The translations under genes and the position numbers were made by a program. DNA of 64,000 nucleotides from Magnetococcales bacterium (lineage in GTDB: Bacteria > Pseudomonadota > Magnetococcia > Magnetococcales > UBA8363), in assembly GCA_015232865.1 (NCBI GenBank), contig JADFYU010000003.1:84601-148600 (forward strand). The letters are read 5' to 3'. The notes under the pieces were generated by a model. The model was not told where the DNA came from. It did not search any database and was given only the letters and a program-made list of their open reading frames with translations. Of the stretch, positions 45,280 to 54,077 are shown piece after piece (the stretch's first letter is position 1; each line of letters starts with the position of its first letter).

Positions 45280-46335
45280 ATGATCAGAATCCAGACCGAG
45301 AACTTTTCACTTGAGGCCGAGATTGCCCAGCTCAGCAAAGAAAAACCCATGATCGGAGGCATCGTCTCCTTCGTCGGTACCGTTCGAGACTATACCGAAA
45401 ATGAGGACGTTATCGCCATGATTCTTGAACACTATCCGGGCATGACCGAATCTGAGTTGGATAAAATCGAACAATCCGCCCGCATCCGGTTTGAGGTCGA
45501 AGAGATCACGGTCGTGCACCGGGTCGGACGCCTGGAACCCAGCGAGAATATTGTTCTGGTCATTGCCGCCGCCAGACACCGGGCTGCCGCCTTTGATGCC
45601 TGCCGGTATGTCATAGACCATCTCAAGGTTCACGCCACTTTCTGGAAAAAAGAGGTGATCAAAACCGGTGGAGAGCGATGGGTCAAAGGCTGTCCGGGGT
45701 GTGAAGCGGCAGCCAGTCAATGGAGCGAACTGCGTCACGTCCGGCACACCCACCCCACCCAGACCCAAGAGCCTGAAACGATACCCTCGTCAAACCACAA
45801 CCATTCGGCACCGCATCACCCGGCTTTGCACAATCACGCCCCGCGTCAATCGGCCTGGTTGGGCCTTCAGGTTGGCATTCTCACCTTATCCGATAGCCGA
45901 ACCCGTGCCGAGGATAAAAGCGGTGACGCCCTGGAGGGAGAGGTTCGGAGTCTGGGGGCCATCCTGGCGGCTCGTAAAATTATCAGCGATGATCAGGCCG
46001 GAATAGAATCCTGCCTGAAACAGTGGAGCGATGATAAAAAGCTGGATCTGATTCTAACAACCGGCGGCACCGGCCCCAGCCCCAGAGACTTTACCCCGGA
46101 GGCGACCCGTCAGGTGACCGATCGAGAGCTGCCGGGCTTTTCCGAACAGATTCGCCTGGAAGGTCTGAAACAGGTACGTAGCGCTCTTTTGACCCGTGGC
46201 ATCACTGCATTTCGGGGAGCAACCCTGATCGTCAATCTACCCGGTTCCACCCGTGGCGCCCTGCATAGTTTGCAGGTCATTGTCGATCTGATTCCACACG
46301 CTTTGCGAATGGCCCACAGCGGCGGGCACGAATGA
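45280..46335 (+). CDS. moaE: MoaE-MogA/MoaB fusion protein
   Basis: A 351-residue fusion of two molybdopterin enzymes. Residues ~1-150 are MoaE, large subunit of molybdopterin synthase (IGGIVSFVGTVRDY, AAARHRAAAFDACRYVIDHLK, FWKKEVIKTGGERW). Residues ~190-345 are a MogA/MoaB-type adenylyltransferase domain (GILTLSDSRTRAEDKSGD, LTTGGTGPSPRDFTPEA). A His-rich linker (~155-188) with about ten histidines joins them. MoaE makes molybdopterin; MogA adenylylates it before molybdenum insertion by MoeA, whose gene follows. GGAAG lies upstream of the ATG. No moaD is visible in the window. Confidence 0.94.
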   Translation: MIRIQTENFSLEAEIAQLSKEKPMIGGIVSFVGTVRDYTENEDVIAMILEHYPGMTESELDKIEQSARIRFEVEEITVVHRVGRLEPSENIVLVIAAARHRAAAFDACRYVIDHLKVHATFWKKEVIKTGGERWVKGCPGCEAAASQWSELRHVRHTHPTQTQEPETIPSSNHNHSAPHHPALHNHAPRQSAWLGLQVGILTLSDSRTRAEDKSGDALEGEVRSLGAILAARKIISDDQAGIESCLKQWSDDKKLDLILTTGGTGPSPRDFTPEATRQVTDRELPGFSEQIRLEGLKQVRSALLTRGITAFRGATLIVNLPGSTRGALHSLQVIVDLIPHALRMAHSGGHE

Positions 46336-46372
46336 GGTTTTTTATTCCATTTAAAAAAAGGTTTAGCGATCC

Positions 46373-47578
46373 ATGATCTCTTTTTCAGACGCCCAAGAAC
46401 AGGTTTTAGCCCGTGTCAATCCGGTCACAAATTTGGAGGCGGTCACTCCGCTAAATGGGTTGGGTCGGGTACTCAGCAGCCCGGTTTCCGCTCCTGTCAA
46501 CGTGCCCAACCATGACAACGCCGCCATGGACGGATATGCCCTGAACATCAACGATCTCCATGCCGACCAGGCGACCACCCTGCGCGTTATCGCCGACCTT
46601 CCGGCCGGGGACCGGATCAGCACACCGATTCAAACCGGTCAAGCGGTGCGTATCATGACCGGGGCACCCATACCACCCGGTTGTGACTGTGTGGTCATGC
46701 AGGAGATGGTCGAACGAAACAAGGCACTTATATCCGTTCCATGCGGACAGAAAAAAGGCCAGCATATCCGTCTGGCCGGAGAGGATATCCAGGCCGGTTC
46801 GGATGTTTTACCGAAAGGACGACGACTGGGACCAGCTGACCTGGGTTTGCTGACCTCGGTGGGGGTCAGCGAGATTACCGTTTTCCGTCGACCGGTCGTC
46901 GCTCTGCTCTCCTCTGGAAATGAGGTGATTGAAGGTGGAGCGGAGCTTAAACCGGGCCAGGTCTACGACAGCAATCGGACCACCCTGTATAATGCTCTGA
47001 CCGCTCTGGGAGTGGAGGTGTTGGACCTGGGCGTGGTTCGGGATAATTTGCACGAGATTGAAGAGACCCTGCATCGAGCCGGACAAGAGGCCGACGCCAT
47101 CATCAGCACCGGCGGTGTTTCGGTTGGAGATTATGATCTGATCAAGGAAGTCCTGAAAAAACATGGAAATATCCATTTTTGGAAGGTGGCCATGAAACCG
47201 GGCAAACCTCAGGCCTACGGTCAACTCAACAACGCCCTCTTTTTTGGCCTGCCGGGAAATCCGGTCTCCTGCCTGACGGTTTTTCTAACCATCGTCCGTC
47301 CAGCCCTGCTACAATTGATGGGTGCCAACCCGGAACCGCCCAAAACCCTGACCGTCCCGTTCCGAGGAACCCTTGTAAAAAAACATGACCGTATGGATTT
47401 TGTTCGAGGCATCCTCCACTTCGATACCGAGGGAGCTTGGGTAGAGACCACCGGCGCACAAGGTTCTGGAATTTTGACCAGCCTCTCAAAAGCCAATGCC
47501 TTTATCATTTTGCCGGAAGCACCGGTTACGTTAAGCGACGGTGATCTGGTTACGGTCCAACAGATTCAGTACAGTTGA
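46373..47578 (+). CDS. moeA: Molybdopterin molybdenumtransferase MoeA
   Basis: A 401-residue MoeA with PNHDNAAMDGYAL near the start, RIMTGAPIPPGCDCVV, the G-box region LLSSGNEVIEGG, ISTGGVSVGDYDLIKEVL and GLPGNPVSCLTVFL. MoeA inserts molybdate into adenylylated molybdopterin, giving the cofactor. It lies 37 bp after the moaE-mogA fusion and before moaC on the same strand. Length is normal for the family. Confidence 0.97.
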   Translation: MISFSDAQEQVLARVNPVTNLEAVTPLNGLGRVLSSPVSAPVNVPNHDNAAMDGYALNINDLHADQATTLRVIADLPAGDRISTPIQTGQAVRIMTGAPIPPGCDCVVMQEMVERNKALISVPCGQKKGQHIRLAGEDIQAGSDVLPKGRRLGPADLGLLTSVGVSEITVFRRPVVALLSSGNEVIEGGAELKPGQVYDSNRTTLYNALTALGVEVLDLGVVRDNLHEIEETLHRAGQEADAIISTGGVSVGDYDLIKEVLKKHGNIHFWKVAMKPGKPQAYGQLNNALFFGLPGNPVSCLTVFLTIVRPALLQLMGANPEPPKTLTVPFRGTLVKKHDRMDFVRGILHFDTEGAWVETTGAQGSGILTSLSKANAFIILPEAPVTLSDGDLVTVQQIQYS

Positions 47579-47594
47579 GCAGAGGTGTTTCCGA

Positions 47595-48074
47595 ATGAAG
47601 CTGACCCACTTCGATGAAAACGGCGCTTCCCACATGGTGGATGTCTCCGACAAACCCCACACCCAACGGATCGCCGTCGCCGGTGGCGAGATTTCCATGC
47701 AACCGGAGACATTCCGGTTGATTTTGGACAAAAAAATGGCCAAAGGTGATGTGCTGGAAGTGGCCCGGATTGCGGGGATCATGGCCTCAAAGCGGGTAGA
47801 CAGCCTCATTCCGCTCTGTCATCAAATCAATTTGACTTCAGTCAAGATCTCCTTTGAGCCAGATTCGGACCAACGCCGAATCCACTTTACGGTCCGTGTT
47901 AAAACAGCCGGACAGACCGGCGTCGAAATGGAAGCGTTGACCGCAGCCAGTATTACGGGATTGACCATTTACGACATGTGTAAAGGAGTTGATCGGGATA
48001 TGGTTATCGGCCAAATTCGCTTGCTGGAAAAAATGGGTGGTAAGAGTGGACACTATGTCAGAAGCCCAACCTGA
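47595..48074 (+). CDS. moaC: Cyclic pyranopterin monophosphate synthase MoaC
   Basis: A 159-residue MoaC. The signature ARIAGIMASKRVDSLIPLCHQ and MEALTAASITGLTIYDMCK are complete. MoaC converts 3',8-cyclo-7,8-dihydro-GTP, the MoaA product, into cyclic pyranopterin monophosphate. The ATG at 47595 has GAGG upstream and begins the normal N-terminus (LTHFDENGASHMVDV); an upstream start inside moeA is not credible. moaA follows directly. Confidence 0.97.
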   Translation: MKLTHFDENGASHMVDVSDKPHTQRIAVAGGEISMQPETFRLILDKKMAKGDVLEVARIAGIMASKRVDSLIPLCHQINLTSVKISFEPDSDQRRIHFTVRVKTAGQTGVEMEALTAASITGLTIYDMCKGVDRDMVIGQIRLLEKMGGKSGHYVRSPT

Positions 48075-48173
48075 CACAGAATTGTGGAATCCCTCAAATC
48101 GCGAATCGACCGGGATAGAGACGAACATTTTTCCACGCATCGACATTTAGCCTCCAACTGGAGTACCCAATTC

Positions 48174-49166
48174 GTGGCTCTCATCGACTCATTTGGACGA
48201 ACCATACGATATCTGCGGGTTTCCGTGACCGATCGTTGCAATCTAAGCTGCGATTACTGCCGTACCGCCGGCCTACAACGTCTACCCAACAACCAGCAGT
48301 TGCTGACCCTGGAGGAGATTGGTCGGCTGGTACGCATTTTTACCGAATTGGGTGTCGAGCGAGTCCGACTGACCGGCGGCGAACCACTGCTGAGAAAAAA
48401 TGTTCTTGGCCTCATTTCGCAATTGGGTGGGCTACCTCTACTGACAGAGCTCTCTCTCTCCACCAACGCTCTTTTGCTATCCCGTTTTGCGAACCGGATT
48501 AAGCAGGCCGGGGTCCATCGAGTCAATATCTCTCTGGATACGCTCAACCCGGAAACCTTCAAGACCCTGACTCGTGGGGGCAACCTGCCGGATGTGTTGG
48601 CTGGCATCCAGGCTGCTGTAAAGGCGGAGTTGTATCCAGTCAAGGTGAACATGGTGGTGATGAAGGGCATCAATGAACAGGAGGTTCCCAGTATGGTCGA
48701 GTTTGCCCGCGAACATGGTCTTGTTCTGCGATTCATAGAGACCATGCCCATCGGTGAAGCCGGCAAAGGAATTGATGGGCGTTATTTTTCCGCCGAAGCT
48801 ATTCTGGACATGGTCAAAGCCCGGTTTGACTCGGAACTCATCCCCGTTCATCAGAGTCGTGGCTCTGGACCGGCCCGTTATTATCAAATAGCCGGAACCG
48901 ATGCCGAAGTCGGCGTCATCTCAGCTCGATCCCGCCATTTTTGCGACACCTGCAATCGCATGCGCCTGACCTCGACCGGCCAGTTGGTTCTCTGTCTGGG
49001 ACGAGAGGATCGCAAGGATCTGAAAACCGCTCTCCGGCAGGGAGCCAGCGATGAGGATCTAAAAAGACAGATTGAGGAGGCGGTCGAACTCAAACCGCTA
49101 AACCACCAATTCGACCAAGAAGGCGCCCACGGCACGACACATGCCATGTCCGCATTGGGAGGTTGA
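48174..49166 (+). CDS. moaA: GTP 3',8-cyclase MoaA (radical SAM)
   Basis: A 330-residue radical SAM enzyme that starts molybdopterin synthesis from GTP. The SAM cluster motif is CNLSCDYC, the second iron-sulfur cluster CDTCNRMRLT...LVLC, and the C-terminus ends in the conserved GG. I chose the GTG at 48174, which has GGAG ten bases upstream and yields a normal-length protein starting VALIDSFGR. A GTG at 48084 would add 30 residues but has no ribosome site. Acts with MoaC, encoded just upstream. Confidence 0.95.
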   Translation: MALIDSFGRTIRYLRVSVTDRCNLSCDYCRTAGLQRLPNNQQLLTLEEIGRLVRIFTELGVERVRLTGGEPLLRKNVLGLISQLGGLPLLTELSLSTNALLLSRFANRIKQAGVHRVNISLDTLNPETFKTLTRGGNLPDVLAGIQAAVKAELYPVKVNMVVMKGINEQEVPSMVEFAREHGLVLRFIETMPIGEAGKGIDGRYFSAEAILDMVKARFDSELIPVHQSRGSGPARYYQIAGTDAEVGVISARSRHFCDTCNRMRLTSTGQLVLCLGREDRKDLKTALRQGASDEDLKRQIEEAVELKPLNHQFDQEGAHGTTHAMSALGG

Positions 49167-49170
49167 ACAG

Positions 49171-49920
49171 ATGAGACTTCCCCGGCTCACCCTGCTGATT
49201 CTTTTGCTTTGCTGGCCCGGATTGACCATTGCCGAAGAGATTCATGTGGCGGTGGCGGCCAATTTCAAAAAACCGTTTACTCAACTGGCCAATTTATTTG
49301 AAGCCCAGACCGGACACCGGCTTTTGATCAGTTCCGGCTCGACCGGGAAACTGTTTGCGCAAATCGTCAATGGCGCCCCCTATCAGCTGTTTCTCTCGGC
49401 GGACCAACAGCGTCCGAGCTTATTGGCACAGATGAATCTAGCCGACCCCAAAAGTCAATTTACCTATGCCATGGGTCGGCTCGCCCTCTGGCGTCCCAAG
49501 GGGGGGGATAAGCCGCTGGATGAGGAGTATTTCCATCCGCCGCCCAACAAACGAATCGCCATTTCCAACCCGAAACTGGCCCCCTACGGATTAGCCGCCA
49601 AAGAGGTGTTGTTACAACTGAAAATCTGGGAAGCCCTTCGCCACCAGCTCTCATTTGGTGAAAATGCCGGACAGACCCTGGCCTTTTTATCCAGTGGCAA
49701 TGTGGACTCCGGCTTTGTCGCACTCTCTCAAATTTTGGACACAAATCCAACTAAAGATCAAATCTGGATAATCCCTTCCGCCTATTACAACCCGATCCGA
49801 CAGGATGCCATTCTCCTGAACACGGGAAAAGAGAGCCCCGGTCCCGGTCAATTACTGGAGTTTCTGAAAAGCCCACCGATCCGGGAGCAGATCGAACAGT
49901 GGGGTTACAGCGTTCCATGA
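49171..49920 (+). CDS. modA: Molybdate-binding periplasmic protein ModA
   Basis: A 249-residue solute-binding protein with signal peptide (LTLLILLLCWPGLTIA, cleavage before EE) and the ModA pattern HVAVAANFKKPFTQLA, LISSGSTGKLFAQI, FLSADQQRP and NPKLAPYGLAA. It captures molybdate or tungstate for ModBC. GGGAGG lies eight bases before the ATG at 49171, and the gene begins five bases after moaA. The stop overlaps modB (ATGA). Confidence 0.95.
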   Translation: MRLPRLTLLILLLCWPGLTIAEEIHVAVAANFKKPFTQLANLFEAQTGHRLLISSGSTGKLFAQIVNGAPYQLFLSADQQRPSLLAQMNLADPKSQFTYAMGRLALWRPKGGDKPLDEEYFHPPPNKRIAISNPKLAPYGLAAKEVLLQLKIWEALRHQLSFGENAGQTLAFLSSGNVDSGFVALSQILDTNPTKDQIWIIPSAYYNPIRQDAILLNTGKESPGPGQLLEFLKSPPIREQIEQWGYSVP

Positions 49921-50615
49921 TCGACCTTGGCGATATCGCCAACCCGGATTGGCACGCTTTGCAATTGAGCCTGCTTCTGGCCGCTTTGACCACGGCGATC
50001 CTACTCCTCATCGGCACGCCCATGGCCTGGTGGCTGAGTCGAAGCAAAGGCGGATGGGGCAAACGGATCGTCGAAGCCACCATTGCCCTGCCTCTGGTTT
50101 TACCCCCGACGGTTTTAGGCTTTTATCTGCTGATTTTTTTGGGACCGCATGGCTGGCTGGGACAGACCTGGATCTCTTTGACGGACGAGGCGTTGGCTTT
50201 CCGCTTTTCCGGCTTGGTCATCGCCTCGGTTATCTACTCCCTCCCCTTTGTGGTTCAACCGCTTCAGCGAGCCTTTGAATCCATCGGCGGAAAACCCCTT
50301 GAAGCAGCCGCAACCCTGGGAGCCACACCCTGGGACAGCTTTGTCAGTGTGGCTTTTCCCATGGCCCGCGGCGGCTATCTGACCGCAGGCATTCTTGGTT
50401 TCGCCCACACATTGGGAGAGTTTGGCGTGGTGTTGATGGTTGGAGGGAATATTCCGGGGAAAACCCAGGTCATCTCCATTGCCATCTATGACCATGTAGA
50501 AAGCATGGAATACAGCCAGGCCCACACTCTTTCAGCCCTCTTGCTCGCGCTCTCTTTTACGGCGCTGATTTTTATCAACACCTATAATCGTCGTTTTCCC
50601 GTCGGTTCACCATGA
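49917..50615 (+). CDS. modB: Molybdate ABC transporter permease ModB
   Basis: A 232-residue inner-membrane permease with about five hydrophobic segments and the ABC-interaction loop EAAATLGATPWDSFVSVAFP. The FGVVLMVGGNIPGKTQVISIAIYD region is characteristic of ModB. The ATG at 49917 overlaps the modA stop by four bases, and the stop overlaps modC by four bases, so modABC are translationally coupled. Confidence 0.96.
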   Translation: MIDLGDIANPDWHALQLSLLLAALTTAILLLIGTPMAWWLSRSKGGWGKRIVEATIALPLVLPPTVLGFYLLIFLGPHGWLGQTWISLTDEALAFRFSGLVIASVIYSLPFVVQPLQRAFESIGGKPLEAAATLGATPWDSFVSVAFPMARGGYLTAGILGFAHTLGEFGVVLMVGGNIPGKTQVISIAIYDHVESMEYSQAHTLSALLLALSFTALIFINTYNRRFPVGSP

Positions 50616-51691
50616 AACTGGAAAGCCGATTTTCCCTGACCCGAGGCCACTTCACGCTCAACAGCCAGCTCTCCATCGATCTGACCGGAATCACCGGCCT
50701 GTTCGGCCCCTCAGGAGGCGGCAAGACCACCTATCTGCGTTGCCTGGCCGGATTGGAACGTGCCACAGACGGCTATATCGGGTTTGGTGATCAAATCTGG
50801 CAGGATGAATCCAACAACATATTTCTCCCGCCGTTCAACCGACCCGTCGGGGTGGTTTTTCAGGAGAGCCGTTTATTTCACCATCTAACGGTTCGTGAAA
50901 ACCTTTTTTTTGGCAGAAGCCGTTCCAAAGGGGCCGAGCAACGGGTCTCCTGGCAGGATACCCTCGACATATTGGAGTTGACCGCCCTTCTGGATCGGTT
51001 GCCGGAAAACTTATCCGGCGGAGAGCAACAACGGGTCGCCATCGGACGGGCCATTTTGACCGGCCCGAAACTGTTGATCATGGATGAGCCATTGGCCTCC
51101 ATGGATCACCAGGGAAAGAAAAAAATCCTCCAATATATTTTACAAATCCACAAACGATTGCAACTGCCTATTCTCCATGTCAGCCACGATATGGGCGAGA
51201 TTCTTCAACTGGCCGACCATCTGGCACTCATGGATCAGGGGAGGATTCTGGCCAACGGGCCGGTCAGTGAAATCATAACCCGACTGGATCTGCCTCTTGC
51301 CCATCAAAGCGACGCCAGCACGCTGCTATCCGCCCAGGTAGTCCATCAAGACCCTCATTTTCACATCAGCACATTGGCTTTTGGTCAATCCCGAGAGCTG
51401 ATCCAGGTGCCCAGTCAGCAGTTGACCGGGAGCGAAACCGTTCGAGTTCGAATTTATGCAAAGGATGTCAGCCTCACCTTGAGACGCCCGGAACAGACCA
51501 GCATCCTGAATATTTTTTCCGCACACGTGGTAGAGATTGTAGCGGAGAACCCGGCTCAATACATGGTCAAGCTCTCTATTTCCGGCACGCCCATTCTCTC
51601 CCGCATTACCAAAAAATCTCTTGAAACCCTTCAGATCAAAGCTGGGCTATCCCTGTTTGTTCAGGTCAAGAGCGTTGCTTTGGAGCGCTGA
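50612..51691 (+). CDS. modC: Molybdate ABC transporter ATP-binding protein ModC
   Basis: A 359-residue ATPase with Walker A GPSGGGKTT, signature LSGGEQQRVAIGRA and Walker B LLIMDEPLASMD. The C-terminal ~100 residues are a TOBE/Mop molybdate-binding domain (SAHVVEIVAENPAQYMVKLSI). It energises molybdate uptake. It ends five bases before convergent moeB, with no visible terminator between them. Confidence 0.96.
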   Translation: MKLESRFSLTRGHFTLNSQLSIDLTGITGLFGPSGGGKTTYLRCLAGLERATDGYIGFGDQIWQDESNNIFLPPFNRPVGVVFQESRLFHHLTVRENLFFGRSRSKGAEQRVSWQDTLDILELTALLDRLPENLSGGEQQRVAIGRAILTGPKLLIMDEPLASMDHQGKKKILQYILQIHKRLQLPILHVSHDMGEILQLADHLALMDQGRILANGPVSEIITRLDLPLAHQSDASTLLSAQVVHQDPHFHISTLAFGQSRELIQVPSQQLTGSETVRVRIYAKDVSLTLRRPEQTSILNIFSAHVVEIVAENPAQYMVKLSISGTPILSRITKKSLETLQIKAGLSLFVQVKSVALER

Positions 51692-51696
51692 GCGGC

Positions 51697-52446
51697 TCAG
51701 CCACATGTCGGACAATCGGGCCGTTTGGGAATCTGGATACGATGAAAAACGGTATCCAACAGGTTGACCAGCAACAGTGAACCGGATAGATTTTGCCCAA
51801 CGCCCAGCAGGATCTTGATCGCCTCTGCCGCTTGCAGGGTACCCAGAGTGCCGACGGTCGCCCCCAACACCCCGGATGAAGAGCAGGTTGGAGCAAATGT
51901 CGGCGGTACAGGAAAAAGACAGCGGTAACAGGGCGAGCGACGGTCTATCCCGTGAGAAAAGGTGGCGATTTGACCTTCAAACCCCAATACGGCAGCCGAA
52001 ATCAATATTTTCCCCTGGATCAAACAGTGGTCATTGAGCATGTATCGAGTGGAAAAATTATCACTACCATCCAAAACCAGATCGCACGAAGCGAGTAACG
52101 GTCCGATATTTTCTTCGGTTATGCGTTGCTTGATCGGGGTAACCCGAACATCCGGGTTAAGGGATTGAAGGGTTTGCTGAGCAGAGACAACCTTGTCGGC
52201 TCCGAGCCTCGCCGTGGTATGCAAAATCTGCCGTTGTAAATTGGAGAGTTCGACTTGATCGTGGTCAGCAATGATCAGATGTCCAACACCGGCGGCGGCC
52301 AGATAGAGGGCCGCCGGAGAGCCCAAACCACCGGCTCCCAGAATAAATACCGTGGAATCCAGAAGCCTGGCCTGACCCAAGCCGCCAATCTCCTTTAGAA
52401 TAATCTGCCGGGAATAGCGTTTAATCTGATCTTCTGACAGGGTCAT
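51697..52446 (-). CDS. moeB: MoeB/ThiF-family adenylyltransferase
   Basis: A 249-residue E1-like enzyme that activates a small sulfur-carrier protein such as MoaD by adenylylation. The nucleotide site is ILGAGGLGSPAALYLAAAGVG, with DHDQVELSNLQRQ and LDGSDNFSTRY. The zinc-binding cysteine pairs CYRC and CPTC are present. A role in the molybdopterin pathway (MoeB) fits the neighbouring mo genes, but ThiF function cannot be excluded. It is convergent with modC. Confidence 0.93.
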   Translation of the reverse strand: MTLSEDQIKRYSRQIILKEIGGLGQARLLDSTVFILGAGGLGSPAALYLAAAGVGHLIIADHDQVELSNLQRQILHTTARLGADKVVSAQQTLQSLNPDVRVTPIKQRITEENIGPLLASCDLVLDGSDNFSTRYMLNDHCLIQGKILISAAVLGFEGQIATFSHGIDRRSPCYRCLFPVPPTFAPTCSSSGVLGATVGTLGTLQAAEAIKILLGVGQNLSGSLLLVNLLDTVFHRIQIPKRPDCPTCG

Positions 52447-52596
52447 GGCACGGACGATCCTAAACGCTACTACAAGCCGATCAACGGCTATCCCCCGCCC
52501 GACCGGCCAGGATCAACAACCAGAAGAAACGCAGAAGGATAACATATAACCGATGTAGCCTACATTGAAATTGTCTTTTAAAAAAGCAGAGGCTTA

Positions 52597-53262
52597 TCAA
52601 TAATCTTTGTATTTGCAGACAACAACGCCACAAACATCCAACTCGCCTTCAATGTCCATCAGGGGATAACGGGCGTTGAGTGGCTTCAGATACCGTTTTT
52701 TACCCAGAATGATCAACTGCTTGAAGGTCGGGCGCGAATCTCCCTGTAGACGTACGATCAGGAATTGATTGTGGGTCACCTCCTTGTGGGGGTCGACAAT
52801 CAGTATCTCACCTTCAGAAAACTCCGGCTCCATGGAATCATCCGGCACCGTCAGCGCATAGCACTGCTCACTGGTACGCGGAGCGACGGGTATCCAGGTA
52901 GTCGCCTCGGCTTCCAAGCTTTCAAAATCGTCCGTACCACAGAAGTTGTTGACTTGGTTCCAAGGAATCAGGGGCACCCGAGCAATCAAGGGGAAGGGCC
53001 GGTAAGAGGAGCCATCTTCCTGAATCTGATGGCCGGAACCAGAACCTGGCAGCAACATGTCACCCCGACCGGTTTCGAGCCAGATGGGATCCACACCACA
53101 TGTCAAGGCTATGGTAACCGTCCGACGGGAGGATCGAGACCGACCACATTCTAATTTATGAACAGCCGTCTGGCTGATACCTACTTTATCAGCCAAACCT
53201 TTTTGGGTCAAACCAGCATTCTTTCGAGCCAGTTGAATCCGATCACTTAAGGTCATGCTCAT
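52597..53262 (-). CDS. CI/LexA-type repressor with XRE HTH and S24 peptidase domain
   Basis: A 221-residue transcriptional regulator. An XRE helix-turn-helix (~10-65, ARKNAGLTQKGLADKVGISQTAVHKLECGRS) is followed by an S24 peptidase-like domain with catalytic Ser in DDSMEPEFSEGEILIVDP and a likely Lys in TFKQLI. The usual Ala-Gly autocleavage site is not evident. Such repressors often respond to DNA damage through RecA. AAGGA precedes the ATG at 53262. The divergent gene encodes a YajD-like HNH protein; the 380-bp region between them has candidate operators. There is no surrounding prophage. Confidence 0.88.
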   Translation of the reverse strand: MSMTLSDRIQLARKNAGLTQKGLADKVGISQTAVHKLECGRSRSSRRTVTIALTCGVDPIWLETGRGDMLLPGSGSGHQIQEDGSSYRPFPLIARVPLIPWNQVNNFCGTDDFESLEAEATTWIPVAPRTSEQCYALTVPDDSMEPEFSEGEILIVDPHKEVTHNQFLIVRLQGDSRPTFKQLIILGKKRYLKPLNARYPLMDIEGELDVCGVVVCKYKDY

Positions 53263-53303
53263 GGAGTTTCATTCCTTCATGTTAAATTAAACAGCCCAAT
53301 AAT

Positions 53304-53347
53304 CTGTATATCCTCTGCCAATATCGATTGTGAGGTTCAATATACAG
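53304..53347. promoter_or_regulatory. Inverted repeat CTGTATAT...ATATACAG upstream of the repressor gene
   Basis: CTGTATAT (53304-53311) and ATATACAG (53340-53347) form a perfect 8-bp inverted repeat with a 28-base spacer, 42-85 bp upstream of the repressor start. Each arm resembles a LexA-type half-site. A two-site operator for the adjacent repressor is plausible but unproven. Confidence 0.5.
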
Positions 53348-53411
53348 CATTTTCTTTCATATTCAAATCCAAATTTTATCTTGAAAACACAAATACTTAC
53401 ACAAACTAACC

Positions 53412-53423
53412 AAACAATTGTTT
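53412..53423. promoter_or_regulatory. 12-bp perfect palindrome AAACAATTGTTT
   Basis: A perfect 12-bp palindrome lies in the repressor/yajD intergenic region, in the kind of position and symmetry expected of a regulator binding site. AT-rich context makes chance possible. Confidence 0.35.
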
Positions 53424-53645
53424 ACATCAAAAAAAGATAACGCACAGACATAACTTGAAAACTTATCTACAATAAAAACAACCTGAAAAGCAGGCAAACA
53501 ACTGTTGAAGCTCGTAAAAAAAACCGTTTCGGATGACTGGCTGTCACGCGTTTATTACCGTTGCGAATGTCTCAAACTGGAACTAATGTGTATTTCAACG
53601 TTTCAACAGAAATCGCACATCTTTGCTTTTTCCCGAGTCAACAGG

Positions 53646-54077
53646 ATGGCCAAAACCATGAATCGAACCAACCGCCCAAGAAAGACCAGCCAACCTCTCG
53701 TAAAAAAAACAGAAGAGGAGCGCGCCGCAGCCATGGAGCGCATTGTCTCGTTGGCACGTGGCAATCAGGAGTCCCGCTCGGCTGGATATCGGGAAAAATC
53801 CCTGCGCATCCATCCCCATGTTTGCGGCCGCTGCGGTCGAAGCTTTTCTCCCGACAACCTGACTGAGTTGACCGTTCACCACAAAGACCACAACCATGAC
53901 AACAATCCAAGCGACGGAAGCAACTGGGAAAATCTGTGCATCTACTGTCATGACAACGAACACAGCCGTTATACGGAGCACCTCTCGTCAGGAAGCACCA
54001 GCCTCGCAAAAGAGGAAAAGTCCGAAACGGCGACCCACAACCCGTTTGCTGATCTTAAAAAACTTCTTGATCGATAA
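53646..54077 (+). CDS. yajD: YajD-like HNH nuclease family protein
   Basis: A 143-residue protein matching the E. coli YajD pattern: SAGYREKSLRIHPHVCGRCGRSF, LTVHHKDHNHDNNPSDGSNWENLCIYCHDNEHSRYTE, then NPFADLKKLL near the C-terminus. The CxxC and CxxCH pairs form a zinc site and the HH...N...H residues the HNH nuclease core. The N-terminal ~45 residues are basic. Start uncertain: ATG at 53646 or 53658, neither with ideal spacing. Possible translation from upstream frames is not supported. Cellular role of YajD is not established. Confidence 0.88.
   Translation: MAKTMNRTNRPRKTSQPLVKKTEEERAAAMERIVSLARGNQESRSAGYREKSLRIHPHVCGRCGRSFSPDNLTELTVHHKDHNHDNNPSDGSNWENLCIYCHDNEHSRYTEHLSSGSTSLAKEEKSETATHNPFADLKKLLDR

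Noticed and set aside
48084..48173. Longer moaA from a GTG at 48084
   Set aside because: It has no ribosome site and adds 30 residues beyond the usual MoaA start; kept as an alternative in the moaA entry.
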